From NCBI RefSeq assembly GCF_021233415.1, contig NZ_CP089466.1:372001-436000 (forward strand): DNA of 64,000 nt, written 5' to 3'. A program made the position numbers and the translations under genes. The notes beneath the pieces were generated by a model. That model did not search any database. It saw only the letters and a program-made list of their open reading frames with translations, and was not told the origin of the DNA. Shown one piece after another: positions 7,708 to 17,326 of the stretch. This DNA is from Halobacterium litoreum. GTDB taxonomy: Archaea > Halobacteriota > Halobacteria > Halobacteriales > Halobacteriaceae. The number at the start of each line of letters is the position of its first letter. Position 1 is the first letter of the stretch.

Positions 7708-8607
7708 ATGGAGCGAAAGCGCGCAGTCCGACGCGTCGGGTTCGTCGTGCTCGCCGCGAACCTCGCGCTCGTCGCCGCGAAGGGCGGCGCGTGGTGGCTC
7801 ACCGGCAGTCTCGCTGTCGGTTCCGAGGCCGTCAACAGCCTCGCCGACGTGGCGTACTCGCTGGTCGTGCTCGGCGGCATCTACCTCACCACCCAGCCGC
7901 CGGACTTCGAACACCCCCACGGCCACGAGCGCATCGAGCCGTTCGTCTCGCTGGTCGTCGCGCTCGGCGTGCTCGCGGCGGGCGCGGGCGTCATCTGGCA
8001 GGCCGCCACCGCCCTGCAGGCGGGCACGTACGGCCGCTCGGCGAACGTCGCCGCGGTCGTCGTGCTCGTCGGCACCGCCGTCGCGAAGTTCGCGCTCTAC
8101 CGGTACTGCCTGGACGTCGCCGAGGAACACCACTCGCCCGCGGTGCGCGCCACCGCCCTCGACAACCGCAACGACATCCTCACGGCGGGCGCGGCGCTCG
8201 CTGGCGTCCTCGGCTCTGCCGCCGGCTACCCCGTCCTCGACCCCGCCGCGGCGCTCGTCGTCGCCGTCGGTATCCTCTACACGGGCTACGAAATCGTGCG
8301 GGACAACGTGAACTACCTCGTCGGCGCCGCGCCGCCCGAGGACTTGCGCGAGGAGATTCTGGAGCGCGCGCTCGCCCACCCCGACGTCGAGGGCGCCCAC
8401 GACGTGGTCGCACACTACGTCGGCCCCGAGGTGGACGTGAGCCTCCACATCGAGGTGGAGGGCGAGATGACTCTCCACGACGCCCACGACATCGAGACCG
8501 AACTCATCCGCGACCTCGAATCGATTCCGGAGGTCGACGACGTGTTCGTTCACGTCGACCCGAAGGAACTCGGCGAGTGGAAAGACGACGAGCGAGAGGC
8601 GGTGTAG
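7708..8607 (+). CDS. cation diffusion facilitator (CDF) family metal exporter
   Basis: A 299-residue inner-membrane divalent metal/proton antiporter of the CDF family (Zn, Fe, Mn or Co; the metal cannot be assigned). The first helices are followed by GSLAVGSEAVNSLADVAYSL. EHPHGHERIEP is the cytosolic loop, and AVRATALDNRNDILT is the helix-V metal-site region, with N and D where classic ZnT proteins have HxxxD. The C-terminal cytosolic domain (PEDLREEILERALAHPDVEGAHDV) ends with VDDVFVHVDPKE. The ATG at 7708 is preferred; a GTG one codon upstream is possible. It follows the HIT gene closely. Confidence 0.9.
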   Translation: MERKRAVRRVGFVVLAANLALVAAKGGAWWLTGSLAVGSEAVNSLADVAYSLVVLGGIYLTTQPPDFEHPHGHERIEPFVSLVVALGVLAAGAGVIWQAATALQAGTYGRSANVAAVVVLVGTAVAKFALYRYCLDVAEEHHSPAVRATALDNRNDILTAGAALAGVLGSAAGYPVLDPAAALVVAVGILYTGYEIVRDNVNYLVGAAPPEDLREEILERALAHPDVEGAHDVVAHYVGPEVDVSLHIEVEGEMTLHDAHDIETELIRDLESIPEVDDVFVHVDPKELGEWKDDEREAV

Positions 8608-8614
8608 GCCGGCG

Positions 8615-9868
8615 CTACACCGGCTCCGCGAACGCGTAGACGGTCTGGTGGCCGGTCACTTCGACGGTCGCGAAGTCACCGGGTTCGAGGCCGTACTCGT
8701 CGGCGTTCTGGACGATAATCTGGCGGTAGGCGTCGTCGTAGCACTTCACGGAGTCGCCGGTGCCCTCCTCGACGACGAGCACGTCGCGTTCGGTGCCGAC
8801 CATCTCCTCGTAGGCCTCGGCGACCACGTCCATCTTCAGTTCGGACATCGCCTTCGAGCGGTCCTTCTTCGTCTGGCCGCCCAGCCCCTTCATGTCGGCG
8901 GCGTCGGTGCCGGGGCGCTTCGAGAACCGCGTGACGTTGATTTTCTCGGGACGGGTCTCTCGGAGGAGGGCCATCGACTGCTCGTGGTCGTGCTCGGTCT
9001 CGGTGGGGAAGCCGACGATGAAGTCCGTCGACAGCGTCCACTCGTCGAGGTAGTCGTCGAACGTCTCCACGATGTCGACGTACTGTGTGACCTCGTGCTG
9101 GCGGCGCATGTCTTCGAGCACGTCGTCGCTGCCGGACTGCACGGGCGCGTGCAGGAAGTTGTAGATTTCGTCGTGCTCGGCGAACACCTCGGCCAGTTCC
9201 TCGCGGATGCCGTGGACGCCGCCGGGGTTGGCCATCCCCACGCGGACGCGGAAGTCGCCCTCGATTTCGGTGGCGATGCGTTCGAGCAACTCGGGGAGTT
9301 TGCGGTCGCCGGTGTCCCAACCGTAGACGCCCGTGTCCTGTCCCGTAATCCGGATTTCCTTCGCGCCGGCGTGGACGAGCGCGCGGGCCTTCTCGACGTT
9401 CTCCTCGACGGGCGGGGAGTCCACGCGCCCGGTCGCCTGCTTCGTGATGCAGTACGAGCAGTTGCTCATACAGCCCCGCGCGATGGGGAGGATGCCGATG
9501 ACGCCGTCGAGGATGGGTTCGGCGTCGGGCGTCGTCGTCGGGCACTCGCCGTTCGTGACGGCCTCGGGCACCTCGTCCCAGTGCAGGACCTGGGCGTCCA
9601 CGTCCGCGCTGGCGAACTCCTCGCCCTGCGCGAGCGCCATACACCCCGTCACGATGAGGTCGGCCGTCTCGTCGGCGAGTTCCTCGGCCCGCCGGAGCAT
9701 GTTTCGCTCCGTCTTCTCGACGACCGTACAGGTGTTCAGGATGGCGACGTCCGCGTCGTCGGCCCCCTCGACTTTGTGGTGGCCGGCGTCGCGGAGCCGC
9801 TGCTCGATTTCGCGGCTCTCGCCGCGGTTCGAGGTACACCCGTACGTCTCGATGTGGTACCGGGCCAT
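8615..9868 (-). CDS. tRNA threonylcarbamoyladenosine (t6A37) methylthiotransferase, archaeal MtaB/CDKAL1 type
   Basis: A 417-residue radical-SAM enzyme that adds a methylthio group to t6A at position 37 of ANN-decoding tRNAs. The N-terminal UPF0004 domain has three cluster cysteines: C11 (YGCTSNRGE), C47 (NTCTVVEKTE) and C76 (TGCMALAQG). The radical-SAM domain has C133, C137 and C140 (GCMSNCSYC). The C-terminal TRAM RNA-binding domain begins around RDVLVVEEGTGDSVKCYDD. The family branch is inferred from YGCTSNRG, typical of archaeal and eukaryotic members. It converges on the cation exporter, with 7 bases between stops. Confidence 0.94.
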   Translation of the reverse strand: MARYHIETYGCTSNRGESREIEQRLRDAGHHKVEGADDADVAILNTCTVVEKTERNMLRRAEELADETADLIVTGCMALAQGEEFASADVDAQVLHWDEVPEAVTNGECPTTTPDAEPILDGVIGILPIARGCMSNCSYCITKQATGRVDSPPVEENVEKARALVHAGAKEIRITGQDTGVYGWDTGDRKLPELLERIATEIEGDFRVRVGMANPGGVHGIREELAEVFAEHDEIYNFLHAPVQSGSDDVLEDMRRQHEVTQYVDIVETFDDYLDEWTLSTDFIVGFPTETEHDHEQSMALLRETRPEKINVTRFSKRPGTDAADMKGLGGQTKKDRSKAMSELKMDVVAEAYEEMVGTERDVLVVEEGTGDSVKCYDDAYRQIIVQNADEYGLEPGDFATVEVTGHQTVYAFAEPV

Positions 9869-9982
9869 GCGTCGCTCACCGCTTGGGCGTCGGCGAGGAA
9901 AAACGATGCGATACCGCCCGGAACGACGTGCGTGCGCCGCGAGCGGCGACGGCGCGAACGAATCAGCGGTGGTAGCGCTCCG

Positions 9983-10621
9983 CTACCTGTCGAAGGAGTC
10001 GACGATTTCGACGCCGGACGAGGCGCCGATTCGTACCGCGCCCGCGTCGAACATCGCCTGGGCCTGCTCGGCGTTCCCGACGCCGCCGCTGGCTTTGACG
10101 GGGAGGTACTCGCTCATCAGTTCGACGTCCGGCACGGTCGCGCCGCCGTCGGCGAACCCCGTCGAGGTCTTCACCATGTCGGCGTATGCCGCCTCGGCGG
10201 CCTCGCAGGCGGCGTGTTTCTCGTCGTCCGTGAGGAGCGCCGTCTCGATGATGACCTTCACGGGGAGGTCGGTGGCGTCCACGACGGCTTCGACGTCCTC
10301 GCGGACGGTGTCCCGTTCGCCGGCCTTCAGCCGCCCGACGTTGATTACGAGGTCGAGTTCGTCGGCGCCGTCGGCGGCCGCTATTTCGGCCTCCGCGACC
10401 TTCGCGTCGGTGGCGTGCTGGCCGTGCGGGAAGCCGACGACGGTGGCGACGGTGAGGTCGTCGGGGGCGTACGCTCGGGCGTCGGCGACGTAACACGGCG
10501 GGATGCAGACGTTCATGCCGTACTCGACGGCGTCGTCGACGACGCGTTCCACGTCGGCCGGCGTCGTCTCCGGCCCGAGGACGGTGTGGTCGATTCGCGC
10601 GGCGAGTTCCTCGCGGTCCAT
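9983..10621 (-). CDS. deoC: deoxyribose-phosphate aldolase
   Basis: A 212-residue class I aldolase that cleaves 2-deoxyribose 5-phosphate to glyceraldehyde 3-phosphate and acetaldehyde, the last step of deoxynucleoside breakdown. The Schiff-base lysine is K151 in VKTSTGF, the second lysine is K176 in PVKASGGV, and D90 lies in ELDLVINVG. The start at 10621 gives the family N terminus [18 protein letters not shown]-like box on the minus strand (near 10642-10649) lies about 25 bases upstream. Placement near a nucleoside phosphorylase and ribose-1,5-bisphosphate isomerase (14.5-20 kb) suggests a shared role in nucleoside salvage. Confidence 0.95.
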   Translation of the reverse strand: MDREELAARIDHTVLGPETTPADVERVVDDAVEYGMNVCIPPCYVADARAYAPDDLTVATVVGFPHGQHATDAKVAEAEIAAADGADELDLVINVGRLKAGERDTVREDVEAVVDATDLPVKVIIETALLTDDEKHAACEAAEAAYADMVKTSTGFADGGATVPDVELMSEYLPVKASGGVGNAEQAQAMFDAGAVRIGASSGVEIVDSFDR

Positions 10622-10739
10622 GGTTGGGGAACGACCGCCGCGCGTTAAAACACCTCCGTCGCACCCAATCCCCGTCGCGTTGTCTACTGTGATAACCACG
10701 GCCGAACATTGAAATACGGGAACTGTTGCTTCCGAACTG

Positions 10740-11972
10740 ATGGAGAGGGTGACGAGACGCGAGTGGCTCGCAGCGACGGGGGCCGTCGCAGCCACGACGA
10801 CTGGCTGTCTGGGGCTCGGGGGTTCGTCGAAACCGGTGACGGTGGGGTCGCTCCTGCCGTTGTCCGGACCGGGCGCGCTCGGACAGGTGGCAGCGCATCA
10901 CGAACGAGCGGTCGCCGCGGCCGTCGACCACGTCAACGCGGCGGGCGGCATCCACGGCCGCGAGGTCGAGTACGTGCCCAAGGACACGGCGGCGTCGCCG
11001 GACGTCGCCGCCGAGGCGTACGCCGAACTCGCGGACGAGGACGCAATCGGCGTCGTCGGCGCGGTCATCTCCGGGAACACCGCGTCGCTGACCGAGACCG
11101 CCGCCGAGGACGGGCGACCGCTCGTGAGCCCGGCGAGTACGAGCCCCGGCCTCGCGTCGGCGGGCCGCACGGACGACGCGAAGTTCTTCGGGCGGACGTG
11201 CCCGAACGACCGCCAGCAGGCCGCGGTGATGGCGAAAGTGCTCGACGACGAGGGGTACGCGAACGCCGGCACCGTCAGCGTCCTCCACCTGGACGACGCG
11301 TTCGGCGCGGCGCTCGCCGACGCCGTCGCGGGCGCGACCGACGCCGACGTGGTCTCGACTGTCGCGTTCGAGGCGTCGAGTTCGACGCCCGCCGAACCCG
11401 TGGACGCGGCGCTCGCGGACGAACCCGACGCCGTCGCGTTCGTCGGGACGCCCGGCCAGTCCACGTCGACCCGGAACGAACTGCTCGAGCGACGGTACGA
11501 CGGGGACGTGGTGTTGAGTTCGGGGCTCGTCCCGTCGAACCCGAGTACGCGCTTCGACGGCGCCTACACCGCGACGGTCGACAGCGCACAGACGGTCGGC
11601 ACGACGCGTCTCACGCAGGAACTGGCGGACATCGCGCCGCTGATGCCGTACACGACGAACGCCTACGACGCCGCGTTCCTGCTCTCGCTCGCCGCCGAAG
11701 CCAGCGACGACGCGTCGCCGGCCGGCGTCGCGGCGAACCTCCGGGCGGTCTCGGGCGGCGTCGGGCACTCGGTGACGGTCCGGGAGTTCGAGCGCGCGGC
11801 CACCCTGCTCGGGTCGGGGCGCGCGGTGAACTACAGCGGCGCGTCCGGCCCGGTGAACCTCAACGACGACCTCGAACCGCTGTCGAGTTACCTCGTCGAG
11901 CGCGTCGACGAGGGGAGCGTGGAGACACTGGAGTTGCTCCAGCGCACCTTCTTCGGGGGTGGCGAGGCGTGA
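10740..11972 (+). CDS. basB: LivJ-type ligand-binding lipoprotein, BasB-like taxis receptor component
   Basis: A 410-residue extracytoplasmic binding protein. The N terminus carries a twin-arginine signal ([10 protein letters not shown]) and lipobox (TTGC, C23), so it should be a Tat-exported lipoprotein on the cell surface. The mature part is a periplasmic-binding-protein type I fold of the branched-chain amino acid class ([18 protein letters not shown], then [18 protein letters not shown]). No ABC permease follows. Its stop overlaps a transducer start instead, as in the Halobacterium BasB/BasT pair, where BasB presents branched-chain and sulfur amino acids to BasT. The ligand here is inferred only. 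Confidence 0.85.
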   Translation: MERVTRREWLAATGAVAATTTGCLGLGGSSKPVTVGSLLPLSGPGALGQVAAHHERAVAAAVDHVNAAGGIHGREVEYVPKDTAASPDVAAEAYAELADEDAIGVVGAVISGNTASLTETAAEDGRPLVSPASTSPGLASAGRTDDAKFFGRTCPNDRQQAAVMAKVLDDEGYANAGTVSVLHLDDAFGAALADAVAGATDADVVSTVAFEASSSTPAEPVDAALADEPDAVAFVGTPGQSTSTRNELLERRYDGDVVLSSGLVPSNPSTRFDGAYTATVDSAQTVGTTRLTQELADIAPLMPYTTNAYDAAFLLSLAAEASDDASPAGVAANLRAVSGGVGHSVTVREFERAATLLGSGRAVNYSGASGPVNLNDDLEPLSSYLVERVDEGSVETLELLQRTFFGGGEA

Positions 11973-14482
11973 GCGACAAACTGTCGGGCGTCTTCGAGCG
12001 CGTGCTCCCGAACCGCGTGCGGCGGAGTTACGCGTTCAAGTTCAACGCGCTGTTGCTCGTCGTCGTCCTCCTGCTCGCGGCGGCGGGCGGCGTCGTTCAC
12101 CTCCAGACCCAGCAGTCGGTGGGCGCTGACACGAACGAGGACGTGTCCGGCATCGCGCGCCAGCAGGCCGCGGCGCTCCACGACTGGGTCGTCCAGCAGA
12201 AGACGACGACGCGGTTCCTCGCCTCCGACCTCGGGCAGGGCGCGGTGTGGGCGAGCGACATCGAACCGCGCATCGAACAGAAGTTCGCGACCCTCCAGCA
12301 GAACGCCCACGCGATACACGTCGTCGGGTCGAGTTCCGGGTCGGTGCTCGCGAGCACCGACGACGACCTGTCCGGCGAGACGCTGTCCAGCGGCGACGTG
12401 CCGTGGCTCTCCGACGTCCAGTCCGGCATCAGCGGCGTCCTCGTGTCCGAGCCGTACCAGTCCGACGGCGAGCCCGTGGTGGCGTTCGCGTCGCCCGCCG
12501 ACCAGGCCGGGTGGACCGTCGTGATGACCGTCTCACTGGAGGGACGCTCGCAGGGCTTCGAGTCGCCGGTGCCGACGGGCGACGTGAAGGTCGTCGACGG
12601 CAACGGCAGCGTCGTCTTCGACAACCGGAACCGCGCGCTCCTCGAACCGTACACGACGAGCGACGGGACGCTGCCGTCGGGCGTCGAGACGGCGCGTGAC
12701 GGCGAGACAACCTTCGACGTGGTTGGCGAGCGCACCGGCATGAGCGACGGCCGATACGCCACCGCGTACACGCCGGTCACGGGCACCGACTGGGTGCTCG
12801 CGTACCACGTGCCCCGCGGCGAGGCGTACGCGCTCCAGTCCCAGATTACGACGAGTCTCGCCGCGCTGGTCGCGCTCGCGCTCGTCGGCCTGGTGTTGGT
12901 CGGCGTGACCGTCGGGCGTCGCACGTCGAACGCGCTCGACGAACTCGCCGACAGCGCCACGGCGATTTCGAAGGGACGTCTGGACGAGGAGCCGCCGGAG
13001 ACCGAACGCATCGACGAACTCGGCCAACTGGTGACGTCGTTCCGGTCGATGCGCGCGTACCTCGACACGGCGGCGCGGCAGGCCGACGCGCTCGCCGCAC
13101 AGGAGTTCGACGACGACGTGCTCGACGAGGACATCCCCGGCGCGTTCGGGGAGTCGCTCTCGGAGATGCACGTCCGCCTCGAAGCCCTCATCACGGACAT
13201 GGAGGAGGCGCGCGCTGACGCCGAGGAGACGCGCCGCGAGGCCGAACGCCTCAACGAGCAACTGGAACGCACCGCGGCGGCGTTCGGCGACGAGATGTCG
13301 GCGGCGGCGGACGGCGACCTCACGCGTCGCCTCGACCCGGACACCGACAGCGAGGCGATGCAGGACATCGCCGAGGCGTTCAACGCGATGATGGCGGAGA
13401 TGGAGGCGACACTGACGAGCGTCCGAGACATCGCGGACGCCGTCGACGAGTCCACGACGGACGTGTCGACGAGTGCGGACGAGATTCGGTCCGCGAGCGA
13501 GCAGGTCAGCGAGTCCGTCCAGGACATCTCCGCCGGCGCGGAACGCCAGCGCGACAACTTAGACGAGGTCGGCGACGAGGTCACGTCGCTGTCCGCGACC
13601 GTCGAGGAGATTGCGGCGAGCGCGGACGACGTGGCCGAGACCGTCGAGGAGGCGGCCGAGGCCGGCGAGCGCGGCGCGGACCGCGGCGAGGCCGCGATGC
13701 GTGAGTTGGAACGCATCGAGTCGACCGCGCAGGACGCCGTGGCGCGCGTCGAGGCACTGGACGACGCGGTGGACTCCATCGGCGAGGTCACCGCGGTCAT
13801 CACGGACATCGCGGAGCAGACGAACCTGCTCGCGTTGAACGCGAACATCGAGGCGAGTCACGCCGACGGCAGCGGCGACGGGTTCGCCGTCGTCGCGGAC
13901 GAAGTGAAGGCGCTCGCCGAGGAGACCAAGGAGTCCGCCGCGGAAATCGAGGACCTCGTCGCCGACGTGCAGGCCGAGGTCGACGACACCGTCGCGGACA
14001 TGCACGAGTTGGACGACCGCGTGGACGCCGGCACGGAGACCATCGACGAGGCGCTGTCGTCGCTGGACGACATCGTGGACCGCGTCGAAACGGCGAACAC
14101 GAGCGTGCAGTCCATCAACGAGGCGACCGACGAGCAGGCCGCCTCCACCGAGGAAGTGGTGACGATGACCGACGAGGTCCGGGACCTCAGCGACCAGACC
14201 GCCGACGAGGCCCAGCAGGTGTCGGCGGCCGCCGAGGAGCAGACCGCGTCGGTGACGCAGGTCGCGGACCGCGCGAGCGACCTCGAAGCGCGCGTCAGCG
14301 AACTCAACGACCTGCTGGAGAAGTTCGACGCGAACGCGGGCGGCGACGGCGACCTCGGGGGCGACCGCGAGGCCGCCGCGCCGGGCGCGACGACGGACGG
14401 CGGGTCGGACGAGGAATCGGACGCCGGAACCGACGACGACCCCGACACGCGGACCGACGGCGGCGGCTTCGAGTGGCACTGA
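11969..14482 (+). CDS. basT: methyl-accepting chemotaxis transducer, BasT-like
   Basis: An 837-residue transducer starting at GTG 11969, overlapping the binding-protein stop. Order: membrane helix 1 (about residues 25-45, NALLLVVVLLLAAAGG), an extracellular dCache-like sensor to about 290, helix 2 (TTSLAALVALALVGLVLVGV), tandem HAMP segments (RRTSNALDELADSATAISKG and ELERT-AAFGDEMSAAADGD), then a long coiled-coil signalling domain. The hairpin tip reads IAEQTNLLALNANIEASHA. A Gly/Asp-rich tail ends the protein. It signals to CheA/CheW, which are not in this window. The BasT assignment rests on the co-encoded LivJ-type binding protein. Confidence 0.93.
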   Translation: MSDKLSGVFERVLPNRVRRSYAFKFNALLLVVVLLLAAAGGVVHLQTQQSVGADTNEDVSGIARQQAAALHDWVVQQKTTTRFLASDLGQGAVWASDIEPRIEQKFATLQQNAHAIHVVGSSSGSVLASTDDDLSGETLSSGDVPWLSDVQSGISGVLVSEPYQSDGEPVVAFASPADQAGWTVVMTVSLEGRSQGFESPVPTGDVKVVDGNGSVVFDNRNRALLEPYTTSDGTLPSGVETARDGETTFDVVGERTGMSDGRYATAYTPVTGTDWVLAYHVPRGEAYALQSQITTSLAALVALALVGLVLVGVTVGRRTSNALDELADSATAISKGRLDEEPPETERIDELGQLVTSFRSMRAYLDTAARQADALAAQEFDDDVLDEDIPGAFGESLSEMHVRLEALITDMEEARADAEETRREAERLNEQLERTAAAFGDEMSAAADGDLTRRLDPDTDSEAMQDIAEAFNAMMAEMEATLTSVRDIADAVDESTTDVSTSADEIRSASEQVSESVQDISAGAERQRDNLDEVGDEVTSLSATVEEIAASADDVAETVEEAAEAGERGADRGEAAMRELERIESTAQDAVARVEALDDAVDSIGEVTAVITDIAEQTNLLALNANIEASHADGSGDGFAVVADEVKALAEETKESAAEIEDLVADVQAEVDDTVADMHELDDRVDAGTETIDEALSSLDDIVDRVETANTSVQSINEATDEQAASTEEVVTMTDEVRDLSDQTADEAQQVSAAAEEQTASVTQVADRASDLEARVSELNDLLEKFDANAGGDGDLGGDREAAAPGATTDGGSDEESDAGTDDDPDTRTDGGGFEWH

Positions 14483-14536
14483 ACGACTCGGGCGCGTCGC
14501 CGAACTCATTTTAGGACCCGGCCGCTTAGCCCTCGT

Positions 14537-15478
14537 ATGCTCGTACCGGAGGTCGAGGAGACGGCTGAGGACATCGCGGAGATGGAGATTCGGGGGGCGG
14601 CGACCATCGCCGCCGCGGCCGCCGACGCGCTCGCGGCCCAAGCGGAGGCGAGCGACGCGGAGACGCCCGCCGAGTTCCGCGAGGAGATGCGCTCGGCGGC
14701 CCGCCACCTGCGGGACACGCGCCCGACGGCGGTGAGCCTGCCGAACGCGCTCCGGTACGTCCTCCGGGAGATGGAGGGCGAAACGGTGTCGGAACTCCGG
14801 GCGACCGCCGTCGACGCCGCGGAGGCCTTCGAGGCGCAACTGGACCGCGCGCAGGACGACCTCGGGGAAATCGGCGCGAACCGACTGCGGGACGGCGACA
14901 CCGTGATGACGCACTGCCACTCGACGGACGCGCTGGCGTGCGTGAAGGCGGCCCTCGACGACGGGAAGCACATCGAGGCCATCGTGAAGGAGACCCGTCC
15001 GCGGAAGCAGGGCCACATCACCGCCGAGCAACTCCGGGAGTGGGGGGTGCCCGTGACGATGGTGGTGGACAACGCGGCGCGGCGCTACCTCGACGACTGC
15101 GACCACGTGCTCGTGGGCGCGGACTCCATCGCGGCCGACGGTTCGGTCATCAACAAAATCGGCACCAGCATGCTCGCCGTCGCGGCCCGCGAGCGCGGGA
15201 CGCCCATCATGGTCGCGGCCCAGACGCTGAAACTCCACCCGGACACGCTCACCGGTCACACCGTCGAAATCGAGATGCGCGACGAGACCGAGGTGCTCTC
15301 CGACGAGGAGCGCGAAGCGCTCGGGAACCCCGACGTCGACAACCCCGCGTTCGACGTGACGCCGCCGCGGTACGTCGACGCCATCGTCACCGAGCGCGGG
15401 CAGTTCCCGCCCGAGAGCATCGTCACGCTGATGCGCGAGCTGTACGGCGAGGGCACCACCGAGCCGTGGGCGGAGTAG
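14537..15478 (+). CDS. ribose-1,5-bisphosphate isomerase
   Basis: A 313-residue enzyme of the eIF2B-alpha-like fold that converts ribose 1,5-bisphosphate to ribulose 1,5-bisphosphate. The catalytic pair known from the Thermococcus enzyme is present: C127 in MTHCHSTDAL and D196 in VGADSIAADG. N-terminal IRGAATIAAAAADAL and SVINKIGTSMLAVAARERG are family signatures. C127 and D196 argue against a true eIF2B subunit. The neighbours DUF63 and a PfkB kinase follow on the same strand, with a nucleoside phosphorylase 3.7 kb on. RuBisCO is not in view, so the product may go to a non-carboxylating route. Confidence 0.93.
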   Translation: MLVPEVEETAEDIAEMEIRGAATIAAAAADALAAQAEASDAETPAEFREEMRSAARHLRDTRPTAVSLPNALRYVLREMEGETVSELRATAVDAAEAFEAQLDRAQDDLGEIGANRLRDGDTVMTHCHSTDALACVKAALDDGKHIEAIVKETRPRKQGHITAEQLREWGVPVTMVVDNAARRYLDDCDHVLVGADSIAADGSVINKIGTSMLAVAARERGTPIMVAAQTLKLHPDTLTGHTVEIEMRDETEVLSDEEREALGNPDVDNPAFDVTPPRYVDAIVTERGQFPPESIVTLMRELYGEGTTEPWAE

Positions 15479-15529
15479 GCCGAGCGCGCGAATAGGAACG
15501 CTTTCGGGGCGCGCGCCCGGTCGGCCCGT

Positions 15530-16339
15530 ATGGTCTTGCCCTCTGGGTTCGCGTTGCCGCCGCTCCCCTACCTCGCGGCGGTCGCACTCGCGGTGCTCGC
15601 GGTCGGGTGGGCGCTCGCCCGCGACCGCCCGCCGGTCACCGACCGAACCGTCCTCGCGTTCGCGCCGTGGATGGTCGTCGGGTCGTCGCTGTACGTCTGC
15701 TACCAACTCGAAATCTTCCCCGAGGGCGTCGCCCCCTTCTTCGGGTCGCCGATCGTCTACGCCTCCACGTTCGCCGTCGCCGGCGCGACGTGGCTCGCGA
15801 CCCGGCGGACCGCCCGCCCGCTCGCCGGCCTCGCGGGTGTCGGGTCCGCCCTCGCGCTCCTGCCCGTCGCCGCAGCCGTCCACCACGGCTGGGAGGCGGG
15901 CACGCTGAACTTCGCGTGGCCGCTCGCTGCCGTCGCCGCGGCAGTCGTCCTCGCCCCCGTCGCGTGGCTGGGGGTCCGCCGGTGGCGGCCCCGAGACGCC
16001 GAAATCGTCGGCGCTGCGGGCGTACTCGCCGTCTTCGGGCACGTCCTCGACGGCACCTCCACCGCCGTTGGCGTGGACGTGCTCGGGTTCGGCGAGCAGA
16101 CGCCGCTGTCGGCGCTCATCATGGAGTTCGCGGCCGAACTCCCGACCGCCGAACTGCTCGGCGTCGGGTGGCTGTTCGTGCTCGTGAAGACCGTCCTCGC
16201 GTGTGGCGTCGTCGTCCTGCTCGCCGACTACGTCCGCGAAGTCCGGAGCGAGGGGTTCCTGTTGCTCGCCGTCGTCACCGCCGTCGGCCTCGGCCCGGGT
16301 GCGCACAACGTCCTCCTGTTCGTCGCGTCCAATCCCTGA
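15530..16339 (+). CDS. DUF63 family membrane protein
   Basis: A 269-residue integral membrane protein of the archaeal DUF63 family, function unknown. About seven to eight helices are visible, beginning PPLPYLAAVALAVLAVGWAL. The family marks are APWMVVGSSLYVCYQ near residue 45, GSPIVYASTFAV, FGHVLDGTSTAVGVD near residue 175 and a C-terminal GLGPGAHNVL. It lies 51 bases after the ribose-1,5-bisphosphate isomerase and 34 bases before the PfkB kinase on the same strand. This suggests co-expression, though a TATA-like AAGTCTTTTAG precedes the kinase. Confidence 0.88.
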   Translation: MVLPSGFALPPLPYLAAVALAVLAVGWALARDRPPVTDRTVLAFAPWMVVGSSLYVCYQLEIFPEGVAPFFGSPIVYASTFAVAGATWLATRRTARPLAGLAGVGSALALLPVAAAVHHGWEAGTLNFAWPLAAVAAAVVLAPVAWLGVRRWRPRDAEIVGAAGVLAVFGHVLDGTSTAVGVDVLGFGEQTPLSALIMEFAAELPTAELLGVGWLFVLVKTVLACGVVVLLADYVREVRSEGFLLLAVVTAVGLGPGAHNVLLFVASNP

Positions 16340-16373
16340 AGTCTTTTAGCCGTCCGTCGCGTCCGTCCGGGGT

Positions 16374-17264
16374 ATGGTTCGAGTCGTCGTCGCCGGCCAC
16401 GTCAACTGGGACGTCACGCTCCGCGTGGACGAACTCCCCGAACCCGACGGGGAAGCCCAAATCGTCTCACAGCGGCGCTCCGGGGGCGGGAGCGCGGCGA
16501 ACGTCGCGGTCGCGCTCGCCGGCTTCGACGTGTCGACGGGACTCGTCGGGAGCGTCGGCGACGACGAGAACGGCCTGCTCGCGCGCCGCGAACTCGACGA
16601 AGCGCGCGTGAATCTGGACGCCCTCCGCGTCGTGGAGGACGCCGAGACGAGCGTGAAGTACCTCGTCGTCGCGGACGAGGGCGAAGTGATGGTGCTCGGG
16701 AACGACGGCGCGAACGAGGCCGTCGCACCCGAACACGTCGACTCAGAGTACGTCGCGGGCGCCGACCACCTCCACCTCACCAGCCAGCGCCCGGACACCG
16801 CCGCGTCCCTCGCGCGCACCGCTTCGGAGGCCGGCGTCACCGTCTCCTTCGACCCCGGTCGCCGGCTCGCCGAACGCGACTTCGCCGACACCATCGCGTA
16901 CACCGACGTCCTGTTCGTGAACGACCGCGAGGCGCTGTCCGTCCTCGACGAGGACGCGACGTACGCCGAGTCGGAACTCAGCGACCGCGTCGTCGTCGTG
17001 AAACACGGGTCGGAGGGCGCGACGGCCCACACGCCCGACGGCTCCTACGAACACCCCGGCTTCGACGTGGAACCCCTCGACACCACGGGCGCCGGTGACG
17101 CGTTCGCCGCCGGCTTCCTCACGGTCCTGCTGGAGGACGCCGACGCCCACGAGCGCGCGCTGGAGTACGCGAACGCCTGCGGCGCGCTCGCCGCCCAGAA
17201 AGAGGGCGCGCGCACCGCGCCGTCCGGCCCCGCCGTCGAGGCGTTCCTCGACGAACAGTTCTAG
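16374..17264 (+). CDS. PfkB-family sugar/nucleoside kinase, candidate ribose-1-phosphate kinase
   Basis: A 296-residue ribokinase-family kinase. The N-terminal GGGSAANVAVAL (residues 37-48) is PfkB signature 1, and DTTGAGDAFAAGF (236-248) is signature 2 with the catalytic base D242. Family members phosphorylate sugars or nucleosides with ATP or ADP. In Thermococcus and in haloarchaea a PfkB enzyme makes ribose 1,5-bisphosphate from ribose 1-phosphate, feeding the isomerase encoded two genes upstream. The same role is inferred here from position. A simple sugar or 2-keto-3-deoxygluconate kinase cannot be excluded by sequence alone. Confidence 0.88.
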   Translation: MVRVVVAGHVNWDVTLRVDELPEPDGEAQIVSQRRSGGGSAANVAVALAGFDVSTGLVGSVGDDENGLLARRELDEARVNLDALRVVEDAETSVKYLVVADEGEVMVLGNDGANEAVAPEHVDSEYVAGADHLHLTSQRPDTAASLARTASEAGVTVSFDPGRRLAERDFADTIAYTDVLFVNDREALSVLDEDATYAESELSDRVVVVKHGSEGATAHTPDGSYEHPGFDVEPLDTTGAGDAFAAGFLTVLLEDADAHERALEYANACGALAAQKEGARTAPSGPAVEAFLDEQF

Positions 17265-17288
17265 TGCTGTAGAGCGACACCCTGCGAA

Positions 17289-17295
17289 TTTTTAT
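17289..17295 (+). promoter_or_regulatory. TATA-like promoter element before the membrane protein at 17327
   Basis: The AT-rich block GAATTTTTATCGG (17286-17298) sits about 35 bases before the start codon and is among the AT-richest sites in this intergenic region. It fits a haloarchaeal TATA box. Confidence 0.45.
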
Positions 17296-17326
17296 CGGCA
17301 AGACCGACTGACCCCGCCACGACAGC

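Noticed and set aside
14537-15478. Translation initiation factor eIF2B subunit
   Set aside because: The catalytic Cys (C127) and Asp (D196) of ribose-1,5-bisphosphate isomerase are both present, as is the VGADSIAADG block.
13559-16306. Long open frame (about 900 codons) antisense to the transducer and ribose-1,5-bisphosphate isomerase genes
   Set aside because: High-GC DNA leaves the antisense frames free of stops. Its translation is rich in Arg/Gly/Ala/Val without any domain, while the opposite strand encodes clear families.
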